NCBI GenBank assembly: GCA_034090805.1
Contig: JAXDRV010000142.1
Location: 1-26,964, forward strand
DNA from: Ornithomonoglobus_A sp034090805
GTDB lineage: Bacteria; Bacillota; Clostridia; UBA1381
DNA: 26,964 nt
Direction of reading: 5' to 3'
Shown: piece after piece, positions 1 to 8,098 of the stretch
Position numbering within the stretch: the first letter of the stretch is position 1
Layout of the letters: each line of letters begins with the position of its first letter
Notes under the pieces: model-generated
Told to the model about the DNA's origin: nothing
Databases searched by the model: none
Seen by the model: the letters and a program-made list of their open reading frames with translations, nothing else
Translations under genes and position numbers: made by a program

Positions 1-1
1 A

Positions 2-16
2 AGCCGCTATGCGGCT
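2..16 (+). terminator. Short hairpin, possible end of an upstream gene
   Basis: AGCCGC (2-7) and GCGGCT (11-16) pair around a TAT loop and are followed by GCGTTTCAT. The stem is perfect but only 6 bp and the T tract is poor. The upstream gene lies outside the window, so a terminator role is a guess. Confidence 0.3.
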
Positions 17-68
17 GCGTTTCATAATTGTTCAGCAGTCATTAAATAAATTTAGGAGATGATGATTT

Positions 69-350
69 ATGGAACTGGAGCTTATGGAACTGCAAAGACG
101 TGCGTTGGCGGACGTAGGATTAAAAGCGGAGCTGCTGAAAACACGCAGTGCCGCCGAGCCGATAAAGGCATTTTGTGACAAATGTGCGGAATTGGGATAT
201 ACGAAAATTACTCCATATGCTCTTGCGACCGCAGGAGAAGAATTTTGCGCCGCAATGCTTAGAAGCGTAAACGGCGGCGGAGTGGAAGCTCCCGATGGTT
301 GGGACGATTTTTACGAGATGTTTTTCAGTGCACTTACCGAAAACGAATAA
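69..350 (+). CDS. Small Nif11-like protein, 93 aa
   Basis: The product is a 93-aa acidic soluble protein without a signal peptide or membrane segment. AGGAG at 54-58 lies 10 nt before the ATG, which supports this start. The first half reads as a helical stretch with a short Leu/Ala/Lys pattern and then KAFCDKCAELGYTKITP, which resembles the Nif11 pattern (helix, then a Gly-aromatic turn and an 'iT' turn). Next come GEEFCAAMLRSVNGGG and a C-terminal WDDFYEMFFSAL. Nif11 domains occur both as leader regions of ribosomal peptide natural products and as free-standing proteins of unknown role. Here the Gly triplet sits inside the protein, followed by a conserved-looking acidic/aromatic tail rather than a Cys/Ser/Thr-rich core, and no modification enzyme is in view. 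The family call rests on pattern only. The gene stands alone beside the convergent argJ. Confidence 0.55.
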   Translation: MELELMELQRRALADVGLKAELLKTRSAAEPIKAFCDKCAELGYTKITPYALATAGEEFCAAMLRSVNGGGVEAPDGWDDFYEMFFSALTENE

Positions 351-462
351 ATGTACAGGTTGATATTTCTGTGTATCTTGATTATAGGTGATGAATATAA
401 AAGCTCAGACGGAAGTTATAAAAAAATCCAAAATAAAAATAACCGTACATAAGCCGAATATT

Positions 463-510
463 ATAACAAAACAGGCGAGGGGATTTCGTGCAGAATCTCC
501 TCGCCTGTTT
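463..510 (-). terminator. argJ terminator
   Basis: AAACAGGCGAGG (469-480) pairs with CCTCGCCTGTTT (499-510), and GATT/AATC extends the stem inward. On the minus strand the hairpin is followed by TTTTGTTATAAT, and it begins 5 nt after the argJ stop. The plus side has only TTT, so it serves argJ mainly. It may weakly end transcription from the small gene at 69-350. Confidence 0.8.
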
Positions 511-514
511 AAAA

Positions 515-1753
515 TCAGCTGCGATAATCGCCGTTTATCTTTACGTAATCGTATGTCAAATCACAGCCCCACGCTTTTGCGGAAACGTCGCCGCAGTTTA
601 GCTCAATATTTACAAAAATTTCATCTTCGCTCAAGATCTCGGCAGCCTTTTCCTCCGAAAACGGAACTCCCGCACCGTTGCGGCATACGGCAACGCTGCC
701 CTTTGCCGAGGCAATATCAACGCCAACGCCATTAATATCAAAATCGGCGTCCGCATAGCCTATGGCACAGAGAATACGTCCCCAGTTAGCGTCCTCGCCG
801 AATACGGCACACTTAAACAGGGGGGAACGTATAACGCTTTTTGCAACGATTATGGCAGTATCGAGATCAGGCGCAGACGAGCAGGTACATTCGATAAGCT
901 TTGTCGCACCCTCGCCGTCCTTTGCGAGCATTTTTGTCATTTCGCTCATTACAATATAAAGTGCTTGCTTAAATATTGCGTAATCATTGTTTTCTTCGGT
1001 TATTTCATCATTTCCGGCAAGGCCGTCCGACATAAGAATAACCATATCATTTGTTGATGTATCGCCATCGACACTGAGACAATTGTATGTGATTTTTGTT
1101 ATTTCCGATAACGCTTTTTGGAGCATATCAGAGCTTACGGCAGCATCTGTGGTGATGAAATTAAGTGTTGTAGCCATGTTGGGGTGTATCATGCCGCTGC
1201 CCTTTGCCATTCCGCCCAGGTGGCACAGCTTATTGCCGATGTAAAATTCAACGGCGGCTTCTTTTTTGACGGTATCTGTTGTCATGATTGCCGTTGCCGC
1301 TTTTTCATTACCGTCGTATGACAGCCCTGAAGCAAGAGCGGCTATGTTGTTTTCTATAGGCTCAATCGGAAGAGGCTGACCGATAACTCCCGTAGATGCG
1401 ACAAGCACCAGATTGTCGTCTATGTTCAGCTCACGTGCGGCAAGCGAACACATTTTTTTTGCTTTGTCCTCACCGTCTGCGTTGCAGGCGTTTGCGTTTT
1501 TTGAATTGGCAATAACAGCCTGAGCTTTACCGCCGGAGACGATAAGCTTGTCCCTTGTAACCATGACGGGTGCCGCTTTAACCTTATTTTGTGTGAAAAC
1601 CCCGGCGGCACTGCATACCGTATCGCAGGCAAAAAGACATAAATCATTTTTGTTCTTATCACTGTTAAGACCGCAGTTTAAGCCGTTTGCCTTAAAGCCC
1701 TTTGCTGCGCACACACCGCCCTCAATATATGTATATCCTTCGTATTCCTTCAT
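515..1753 (-). CDS. argJ: Bifunctional glutamate N-acetyltransferase / ornithine acetyltransferase
   Basis: ArgJ moves the acetyl group from N-acetylornithine to glutamate in cyclic arginine synthesis; bifunctional members also make N-acetylglutamate from acetyl-CoA. The 412-aa product has the family length. It carries the self-cleavage motif KGSGMIHPNMATTL, with cleavage expected between A194 and T195 so that T195 becomes the nucleophile of the beta chain. The C terminus DLTYDYVKINGDYRS is typical of the family. The open frame extends 25 codons upstream to 1828, but those codons run over the promoter; homology (MKEYEGYTYIEGGVCAAKGF) and an AAAGG about 12 nt upstream favour the ATG at 1753. 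No argC, argB or argD is adjacent, so argJ is a single-gene unit with its own promoter and terminator. Confidence 0.95.
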   Translation of the reverse strand: MKEYEGYTYIEGGVCAAKGFKANGLNCGLNSDKNKNDLCLFACDTVCSAAGVFTQNKVKAAPVMVTRDKLIVSGGKAQAVIANSKNANACNADGEDKAKKMCSLAARELNIDDNLVLVASTGVIGQPLPIEPIENNIAALASGLSYDGNEKAATAIMTTDTVKKEAAVEFYIGNKLCHLGGMAKGSGMIHPNMATTLNFITTDAAVSSDMLQKALSEITKITYNCLSVDGDTSTNDMVILMSDGLAGNDEITEENNDYAIFKQALYIVMSEMTKMLAKDGEGATKLIECTCSSAPDLDTAIIVAKSVIRSPLFKCAVFGEDANWGRILCAIGYADADFDINGVGVDIASAKGSVAVCRNGAGVPFSEEKAAEILSEDEIFVNIELNCGDVSAKAWGCDLTYDYVKINGDYRS

Positions 1754-1799
1754 AAATATAACCAGCCTTTCTGATATAACTTCTGTTCGATTATTTACC

Positions 1800-1828
1800 A
1801 CTATATCACAAATGATCAGATATGTCAA
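1800..1828 (-). promoter_or_regulatory. argJ promoter, SigA type
   Basis: On the minus strand TTGACA (1828-1823) and TATAGT (1805-1800) are separated by 17 bp, and transcription should start about 40 nt before the argJ ATG. The spacer contains TGATCA. I could not match it to an ArgR box. Confidence 0.75.
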
Positions 1829-1871
1829 CTTTTATTTAAACGCAATGTGCGGGTAAATTTTAAAAAAGGTA

Positions 1872-1900
1872 TTGCAAAACGGGCTTAAATGTTATATAAT
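1872..1900 (+). promoter_or_regulatory. Promoter of the class A PBP gene
   Basis: TTGCAA (1872-1877) and TATAAT (1895-1900) are spaced by 17 bp, 35 nt before the start codon. It is divergent from the argJ promoter, with 43 bp between the two -35 boxes. Confidence 0.75.
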
Positions 1901-1935
1901 AATAAATACATATCTTAAAGTCAGGAGGGATAGCT

Positions 1936-4662
1936 TTGGCTGATAACAAAGGAAGACGAAGAAACAGCGGCTCTGATGATTTCGACTGGGAGGCGTATGA
2001 CGCACAGTCCGGCTCACGCAGCTCACGCAGTACAAGCCGTTCATCGAGCGATATAGCAAGAAGACGTGAAACAGACAGCTATGCGTTGCATCCGAGACGC
2101 ACACGCAAAAAGTCCGGCAAAAAGCAGCTTACCGAAAAGCAGCTTAAGCGGCGCAAAATCGTATGGCGCAGCGTGCTTGTGGTTTGCCTTATAGGAATTA
2201 TTGTCCTGACAGGTGTTACGATAGGAATGTATTTTGCGGTGTCAAGGGAAATAAAGGATATGAATATCAAAAACCTTGCGCTTAATTATTCATCATTCAT
2301 ATATTATAATGACGCCTCAGGTGAAACACGTGAGCTGGAGCAGATTCAGTCCACGACAAACCGAATCTGGGTGGATTCGGAGCAAATACCGCAGGTAATG
2401 AAGGACGCCATAGTTTCAATTGAGGACGAACGCTTTTATTCGCACCACGGCTTTGACATAAAGCGAACAGCCGGCGCAACAGTGAAATGGGTGCTGGCAA
2501 AGGTGGGCATAGGCTCCTCGGACTACGGCGGCTCTACAATAACACAGCAGGTTATTAAAAATATAACAAGCGAAAAGGAAAACAAGGCAAGCCGTAAGGT
2601 TAAAGAGATAATGCGTGCGGTGGCTCTGGAGAATGAGCTTACAAAGGACGAGATACTTACGATGTATCTAAACATTGTATTCTTTGCTCAAAACTGCTGG
2701 GGTGTTGAGGCTGCGGCAAATACGTACTTTAACAAGTCAGCAATTGAGCTTACACTGCCCGAAGCGGCGTCCATAGCGGGAATCACGCAGTACCCGTCTG
2801 CATATGACCCCGTTGTGCATCCGGATAAAAATGTTGAAAAAAGAAACATAGTTCTCAAAAAAATGCTTGAGCTTGGCAAAATTACACAGGATGAATACAA
2901 CGGTGCGGTTGCAACCGAGCTTGTAACAAGCAGTGCCTACAGTGACAGACGTGCCAATGTTACGTCATATTTCTCGGATCAGGTGGTTTCCGACGTTATA
3001 CGGGATTTGCAGCTTGAAAAGGGATATTCTGCCGATTTTGCAACGCAGCAGGTTTACAGCGGCGGTCTTAAGATTTATGCAACCATCGATGTAAACATTC
3101 AGGATATTATGGAAAGAGTGTATTCCGATCGTGAAAATCTGTATCTGTATCCCGATTATGATCTCGGAGAGGATCAGGCATATTATAAAGCACAATCGGC
3201 AATGGTTATAATCGACCCGTATACCGGAGCGGTAAAGGGGCTTGTCGGAGGACTCGGCGAAAAAACCGATATAAGAGGCTGGAACAGAGCAACGCAGGCA
3301 AAGCGTCAGCCGGGATCGGCGTTTAAGCCGCTGTCCGTATATGCACCGGCGCTTGATTTGGGTAAAATTACGGAAATGGACGTTGTTGTCGATGAGGAAA
3401 TCGAAATCGGAAACGACAAATGGAAACCGAAAAACTCATACGAGGGCTTTGACGGCGAAATGACAATAAAAGAGGCGGTAGCGAGAAGCGCCAATATCCC
3501 GGCGGTTAAGGTGCTTGATAAAATAGGACTGTCAAGCTCGTTTGGATATTTGCAGAACAAATTCCATATTCCGCTTGTGGATAAGGATAAAAACTTCTCG
3601 TCACTTGCGCTCGGCGGTCTTTCGGAGGGTGTAAGCCCGATGGATATGGCGGGTGCATACTGCACATTTGTAAACAGCGGAAGATATATTGAGCCGTACA
3701 CATATACACAGGTTGTCGATGCGTCGGGACAGGTTATACTTGAAAACAGACCGGATGCGTCGCAGGCGATAAGCGCCTCTGCTGCGTATATTACAAGTGA
3801 TTTGCTTTACGGCGTTGTAAACGGCGACAGAGGTACGGGACGGTCGGCGCAGCTTGACTGCGGTATGCCCGCATACGGCAAAACAGGTACAACGGACGAT
3901 GATTTCGATAAATGGTTTGTCGGATATACTCCGTATTACGTTGGTGCGGTATGGTTTGGCTTTGACCAGCCGTCATCACTCACACGTGCGGGAATATCAC
4001 GGAATCCGTCCGTTACGGCATGGAAGATTGTAATGGATAAAATTCATGACGGATTGCCGGAAAAACAGCTTGAGAAACCGGCAAACCTGATTGAAGAAGA
4101 AGTGTGCGCAATTTCCGGAAAGCTGCCTAAGAGCTCGTGTGAAACAACAACGGCATATTTTGTTTCGGGAACACAGCCAAAATCGAGATGCACAAGCCAT
4201 TACGGCAATGCGTCCTCAAATTACAAGAATAGCTCGGAATACAGTGGCGGTCAGAAAGGAACACCAAGTCCGGCACCTAAGGAGTCGGGCAGCGGCTATG
4301 TTCCGGGACGATCAACGCAAGCTCCGTCAAGCTCGTCCGTAAGCAGCGGCTCATCGGGGACATCGTCCTCAAGCGGAGGCAATACGGGAACGTCCGGCGG
4401 CGGTTCGTACTCCTCGGGCGGCGGAGGTTATTCTTCGGGAGGGTCGAGTTCTTCGGGAATGTCATCTTCAAGCGGCGGCTCGTCCGTAAGCAGCGGCTCA
4501 TCGGGGACATCGTCCTCGAGCGGAGGCAATACGGGAACGTCCGGCGGCGGTTCGAACTCCTCAGGCGGCGGAGCTGAATCCGGCGGAGAAAGCGGAGAAG
4601 GCGGATCAACCTCCGAAAGCGGAACATCGGATGAAATCCCCACGGAGTCAATGGAAGAATAA
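1936..4662 (+). CDS. Class A penicillin-binding protein (PBP1A family)
   Basis: This 908-aa membrane enzyme polymerises lipid II and cross-links peptidoglycan. A long basic Ser/Arg-rich cytoplasmic head (1-74) leads to one membrane segment (about 75-103). The GT51 glycosyltransferase follows, with SIEDERFYSHHGFD (catalytic E163), GGSTITQQ (198-205) and the LENELTKDEILTMYLN helix. The transpeptidase shows all three motifs: SAFK (S461, K464), SAN (518-520) and KTGT (649-652). The start is TTG at 1936, supported by AGGAGG at 1923-1928 with 7 nt spacing; no ATG nearby is better placed. From about residue 795 the protein is almost pure Ser/Gly/Thr, turning acidic at the end, and includes a 96-bp internal duplication. 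Tails of this sort are common in clostridial class A PBPs and probably form a flexible extracellular linker. Confidence 0.95.
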   Translation: MADNKGRRRNSGSDDFDWEAYDAQSGSRSSRSTSRSSSDIARRRETDSYALHPRRTRKKSGKKQLTEKQLKRRKIVWRSVLVVCLIGIIVLTGVTIGMYFAVSREIKDMNIKNLALNYSSFIYYNDASGETRELEQIQSTTNRIWVDSEQIPQVMKDAIVSIEDERFYSHHGFDIKRTAGATVKWVLAKVGIGSSDYGGSTITQQVIKNITSEKENKASRKVKEIMRAVALENELTKDEILTMYLNIVFFAQNCWGVEAAANTYFNKSAIELTLPEAASIAGITQYPSAYDPVVHPDKNVEKRNIVLKKMLELGKITQDEYNGAVATELVTSSAYSDRRANVTSYFSDQVVSDVIRDLQLEKGYSADFATQQVYSGGLKIYATIDVNIQDIMERVYSDRENLYLYPDYDLGEDQAYYKAQSAMVIIDPYTGAVKGLVGGLGEKTDIRGWNRATQAKRQPGSAFKPLSVYAPALDLGKITEMDVVVDEEIEIGNDKWKPKNSYEGFDGEMTIKEAVARSANIPAVKVLDKIGLSSSFGYLQNKFHIPLVDKDKNFSSLALGGLSEGVSPMDMAGAYCTFVNSGRYIEPYTYTQVVDASGQVILENRPDASQAISASAAYITSDLLYGVVNGDRGTGRSAQLDCGMPAYGKTGTTDDDFDKWFVGYTPYYVGAVWFGFDQPSSLTRAGISRNPSVTAWKIVMDKIHDGLPEKQLEKPANLIEEEVCAISGKLPKSSCETTTAYFVSGTQPKSRCTSHYGNASSNYKNSSEYSGGQKGTPSPAPKESGSGYVPGRSTQAPSSSSVSSGSSGTSSSSGGNTGTSGGGSYSSGGGGYSSGGSSSSGMSSSSGGSSVSSGSSGTSSSSGGNTGTSGGGSNSSGGGAESGGESGEGGSTSESGTSDEIPTESMEE
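4331..4426 (+). repeat. Intragenic direct repeat, copy 1
   Basis: This 96-bp unit in the PBP tail recurs at 4478-4573, offset by 147 bp (49 codons), with three mismatches (4371/4518, 4408/4555, 4416/4563). It encodes SSVSSGSSGTSSSSGG and following residues. The low divergence suggests a recent in-frame duplication. Confidence 0.9.
4478..4573 (+). repeat. Intragenic direct repeat, copy 2
   Basis: This is the second copy of the Ser/Gly-coding unit at 4331-4426, separated from it by 51 bp of related Ser/Gly codons. The offset is a multiple of three, so the reading frame is kept. Confidence 0.9.
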
Positions 4663-4678
4663 AATACTGATATATTAT

Positions 4679-4713
4679 TCGGCGGAGTTTTTGCTCCGCC
4701 GACTTTATTTTCT
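4679..4713 (+). terminator. Terminator after the PBP gene
   Basis: TCGGCGGAG (4679-4687) pairs perfectly with CTCCGCCGA (4694-4702) around a TTTTTG loop, followed by CTTTATTTT. It lies 17 nt after the stop codon and ends just before the next promoter. Confidence 0.88.
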
Positions 4714-4721
4714 GCCCGTAC

Positions 4722-4750
4722 TTGACAATCAGGGCAAAATGTGAGATAAT
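4722..4750 (+). promoter_or_regulatory. Promoter of the nine-gene run
   Basis: A consensus TTGACA (4722-4727), a 17-bp spacer and GATAAT (4745-4750) lie 41 nt before the start of the DUF512 gene. It is the only clear promoter I found before sbcC ends at 17976. Confidence 0.8.
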
Positions 4751-4790
4751 ATACAATGATATAGTAGCGTTGTTATACTCGGAGGGGATT

Positions 4791-6110
4791 ATGCACAGGA
4801 TTGATACAACTATAGGCGGCGTAGAGCAGGGGTCGCTTGCCGAACAGGCGGGACTTGAATGTGGTGATAAGCTTCTTAAGATTAACGGAAGCGATTTCCA
4901 TGATATTCTCGAATACCGTTACCTAACCTCGGAATATGAGGTGGAGCTTGAGGTTGAAAAGAAGGACGGAAGCATTGAGATTATAACCGTAGAAAACGAC
5001 TATGAAGATTTGGGCATAGATTTCCGTGAGGAGCTTATAGACGCTGCTCAGAGCTGTACCAATAAATGTATCTTCTGCTTTATAGATCAGCTTCCCAAGG
5101 GTATGCGTGAAACCGTGTATTTCAAAGATGATGATACACGTCTTTCGTTTTTGCAGGGGAATTACGTAACTCTTACGAATATGTCGGACGACGAAATAGA
5201 CAGACTGATAAAGATGCACGTCTCGCCGATAAATATAAGCGTTCACGCAACAGACCCGGAGCTGCGCCGTAAAATGCTCAATAACCGTTTCGCCGGCAAA
5301 TGCTATGACATAATGAAAAGGTTTGCGGATAATAATATATACATGAATTGCCAGATTGTCCTCTGTCCCGGAATAAATGACGGCACACAGCTTGACAAAA
5401 CAATAAGCGATCTTGCCGCACTTCATCCGTATGTGAACAGTGTATCGGCAGTGCCTGTCGGACTTACTCGATACCGTGAAGGTCTGTATCCTCTTAAGGA
5501 ATACGACAAGGAGGGAGCGGCGGCAGTTGTAAGGCAGGTAAGTAAATGGCAGGATAGGCTGCTTGAGGAGCTTGGTACACGTTTAATATATCTGTCCGAT
5601 GAATTTTATCTTAACGCAGATATTCCCATGCCTGATGCCGAGGAATACGAGGGATTTCCGCAGCTTGAAAACGGAGTTGGTCTTGTTGCCGGAATGAAGG
5701 AGGAATTTGACAGTGCGATAAAGCTGGTGCAAAAGAAAAACCGCTCAAGGAGCGTTATTCTTGCCACCGGAGAGCTTGCGGCACCGTTTATATCATCACT
5801 TGCGGAGCGGCTTGAGGAAAAGGCTCCGGGAGTAAAAATCACGGTAAAAGCCATTAAAAATAACTTTTTCGGAGGCGGTGTAAATGTCGCCGGGCTTGTG
5901 TGCGGCTGTGATATTACAGAACAGCTCAAAGACTGCGAAAAGGCGGACGAGTTGATAATACCGCACTGTATGCTCAGAGGAGATGATGATATTTTCCTTG
6001 ATGATACAACAGTTTCCGATGTGGAAGCTGCACTCGGAATGAAAATAACAGCCGTTTTGAATGACGGATATGATTTTATAGAAAAAATACTTGATGAGGA
6101 ATTGTTTTAA
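4791..6110 (+). CDS. PDZ / radical SAM / DUF512 protein
   Basis: The product is 439 aa. An N-terminal PDZ-like domain (about 1-45, with GSLAEQAGLECGDKLLKING) is followed by a radical SAM cluster motif C89-TNK-C93-IF-C96 (Cx3Cx2C) that would bind a 4Fe-4S cluster and SAM. The C-terminal half is DUF512-like. This architecture is conserved in clostridia and cyanobacteria, but to my knowledge its reaction is unknown. The frame opens further upstream at 4722, but that ATG lies in the -35 box; GGAGG at 4781-4785 fixes the start at 4791. The gene is first in the operon and 15 nt before der. That neighbourhood recurs in clostridia and hints at ribosome or translation maintenance, which is inference. 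Confidence 0.9.
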   Translation: MHRIDTTIGGVEQGSLAEQAGLECGDKLLKINGSDFHDILEYRYLTSEYEVELEVEKKDGSIEIITVENDYEDLGIDFREELIDAAQSCTNKCIFCFIDQLPKGMRETVYFKDDDTRLSFLQGNYVTLTNMSDDEIDRLIKMHVSPINISVHATDPELRRKMLNNRFAGKCYDIMKRFADNNIYMNCQIVLCPGINDGTQLDKTISDLAALHPYVNSVSAVPVGLTRYREGLYPLKEYDKEGAAAVVRQVSKWQDRLLEELGTRLIYLSDEFYLNADIPMPDAEEYEGFPQLENGVGLVAGMKEEFDSAIKLVQKKNRSRSVILATGELAAPFISSLAERLEEKAPGVKITVKAIKNNFFGGGVNVAGLVCGCDITEQLKDCEKADELIIPHCMLRGDDDIFLDDTTVSDVEAALGMKITAVLNDGYDFIEKILDEELF

Positions 6111-6125
6111 CACGGGAGGTAATAA

Positions 6126-7448
6126 ATGAAACCATTGGTAGCGATAGTGGGTCGTCCGAATGTCGGAAAGTCCACTTTATTCAATAAAATAACGGGACAG
6201 CGCATAAGCATTGTCGAGGATACGCCGGGTGTAACGCGTGACAGGATTTACGCCGATGCGTCATGGCTCGACAAGCACTTTACTTTGGTCGATACAGGCG
6301 GTATAGAGCCGGCATCAAAGGACGAAATTTTGCAGCAGATGCGCCGTCAGGCTCAGCTTGCGATTGAAATGGCAGACGTTGTTATTCTTATGACAAACGT
6401 CCGTGACGGTGTGACGGCAAACGACAGGGATGTTGCGTCAATGCTGTTAAAAGCACAGAAAAAGATAGTCCTTGCCGTAAATAAGGTGGATAATATAGGG
6501 GATCCGCCGTTGGAATTTTACGAATTTTATAATCTCGGCTTGGGAGATCCCGTTGCGATTTCATCTACGCACGGACTGGGAGTGGGAGATCTTCTTGACG
6601 AGGTTACACACAAATTCCCGTTGGACGCAGACACCTCCGATGATGAGGACGAAATCAAGGTAGCCGTTATAGGAAAGCCGAATGCGGGCAAATCCTCACT
6701 TGTAAATAAAATTCTCGGCGAGGAAAGAGTTATTGTAAGCAATATTGCGGGTACAACACGCGATGCAATAGATTCGCATTATGAAAAGAACGGCGATAAA
6801 TTTCTGTTTATAGATACCGCAGGTATGAGAAAGCGCGGCAAAATTGACGAAAAGGTTGAACGCTACAGCGTAGTGCGCTCTTTGGCGGCGGTTGACAGAA
6901 GCGACGTATGCGTTATTATGCTTGATGCAAACGAAGGAGTCACCGAACAGGATACAAAGGTTGCCGGATATGCTCATGAGCAGGGGAGGGCGTGTATTTT
7001 TGCCGTAAATAAGTGGGATATAGTCGATAAGGACGATAAAACGATGAAGCATTTTACGAACAGAGTGCGTGAAATGTTCGCTTTCATGCCGTATGCGAAA
7101 ATTGTATTCATCAGCGCAAAAACAGGTCAGAGAATAAATAAGCTGCTGGAGGAAATCAAGCTTGTAAATGAACAGCATAAGCGCAGAATTACGACAGGTA
7201 TGTTAAACGATGTAATAAACGAAGCGACTCATAAGCAGCAGCCACCCTCAGATAAGGGACGCAGGCTAAAGCTTTATTACGGGACGCAGGTATCGACAGC
7301 GCCGCCGACGTTTGTTATTTTTGCAAACTCAAAGGAGCTGTTCCATTATTCGTATTTAAGATTTATAGAAAACCAAATAAGAGAGAATTTCGGCTTTGAG
7401 GGAACTCCGATTAAGCTGATTGTGCGTGAAAAGGGGGAAAAACAATGA
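6126..7448 (+). CDS. der: Ribosome assembly GTPase Der (EngA)
   Basis: Der is an essential double GTPase that acts in late 50S ribosomal subunit assembly. The 440-aa protein has two complete G domains in tandem. The first has GRPNVGKST (9-17), DTGG and NKVD. The second has GKPNAGKSS, DTAG and NKWD. A KH-like C-terminal domain follows (roughly the last 85 residues, with the FVIFANSKELFHYSYLRFIE region). GGGAGG about 8 nt upstream supports the ATG at 6126. The stop overlaps the plsY start by 4 nt (ATGA), so the two are probably translationally coupled. Confidence 0.97.
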   Translation: MKPLVAIVGRPNVGKSTLFNKITGQRISIVEDTPGVTRDRIYADASWLDKHFTLVDTGGIEPASKDEILQQMRRQAQLAIEMADVVILMTNVRDGVTANDRDVASMLLKAQKKIVLAVNKVDNIGDPPLEFYEFYNLGLGDPVAISSTHGLGVGDLLDEVTHKFPLDADTSDDEDEIKVAVIGKPNAGKSSLVNKILGEERVIVSNIAGTTRDAIDSHYEKNGDKFLFIDTAGMRKRGKIDEKVERYSVVRSLAAVDRSDVCVIMLDANEGVTEQDTKVAGYAHEQGRACIFAVNKWDIVDKDDKTMKHFTNRVREMFAFMPYAKIVFISAKTGQRINKLLEEIKLVNEQHKRRITTGMLNDVINEATHKQQPPSDKGRRLKLYYGTQVSTAPPTFVIFANSKELFHYSYLRFIENQIRENFGFEGTPIKLIVREKGEKQ

Positions 7449-8098
7449 CAGCAGCCGCAATAATAGCAGTAGGAGTAATATCTTATCTTATAGGCTCCGT
7501 GAATTTTTCGATTTTGATTTCAAAGGCAATATCGGGCAAGGATATACGAGAGAGCGGCTCGGGCAATGCCGGAGCAACAAATATGCTCAGAACCCACGGC
7601 AAGAAAATGGGTGTGCTTACACTTTTGCTTGACGTGCTTAAGGGCGTGGCGGCGATATTGCTGGCAATGTTGGCGGCAAAATGGGTCAAATCGTATTCGG
7701 CGGTTAATGAAGATATATTACGGTATATCGCCGGAGTGTGCGTGGTACTCGGACACAATTTTCCGCTGTATTTCGGCTTTAAGGGCGGCAAGGGAGTTGC
7801 TACATCACTCGGAGTGGTGCTGATGCTCGACTGGAAAACGGGACTTATCGTTGCCGCAATTGCCGTTGCATTAATGGCAGTAACACGCTATGTATCGCTT
7901 GGCTCGATAGTCGGCGGAGCGTTGTTTATAGTTATGGAAATCGCCAAAGCGGTTATAACAAAGGAAATAGGAGCGGTTGAGATTATATGCTCTTTAATAA
8001 TAGGCGGTCTGCTTATTATAAGACATCATGCAAATATAAAGCGTCTTTTAAACGGAACGGAACATAAGCTTGGCGAGAAAAAGGGGGAGAAGGCATGA
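7445..8098 (+). CDS. plsY: Glycerol-3-phosphate acyltransferase PlsY
   Basis: PlsY is an integral membrane enzyme that moves an acyl group from acyl-phosphate to sn-glycerol-3-phosphate, the first step of phosphatidic acid synthesis in most Gram-positives. The 217-aa product has the usual length and several hydrophobic helices. The three family loops are present: SGSGNAGATN (37-46), GHNFPLYFGFKGGKG (from residue 103) and, near the third loop, VTRYVSLGSI. The start overlaps the der stop by 4 nt and the stop overlaps gpsA by 4 nt. The next gene makes its substrate. Confidence 0.96.
   Translation: MTAAAIIAVGVISYLIGSVNFSILISKAISGKDIRESGSGNAGATNMLRTHGKKMGVLTLLLDVLKGVAAILLAMLAAKWVKSYSAVNEDILRYIAGVCVVLGHNFPLYFGFKGGKGVATSLGVVLMLDWKTGLIVAAIAVALMAVTRYVSLGSIVGGALFIVMEIAKAVITKEIGAVEIICSLIIGGLLIIRHHANIKRLLNGTEHKLGEKKGEKA

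Noticed and set aside
388..735. 115-codon plus-strand frame
   Set aside because: Most of it is antisense to the argJ 3' end and crosses the argJ terminator; its Arg/Ser/His-rich composition is that of a shadow frame.
4277..4756. Minus-strand frames opposite the PBP tail, including a Pro/Glu-rich one at 4428-4643
   Set aside because: They are complements of the Ser/Gly repeat codons and lack ribosome binding sites.
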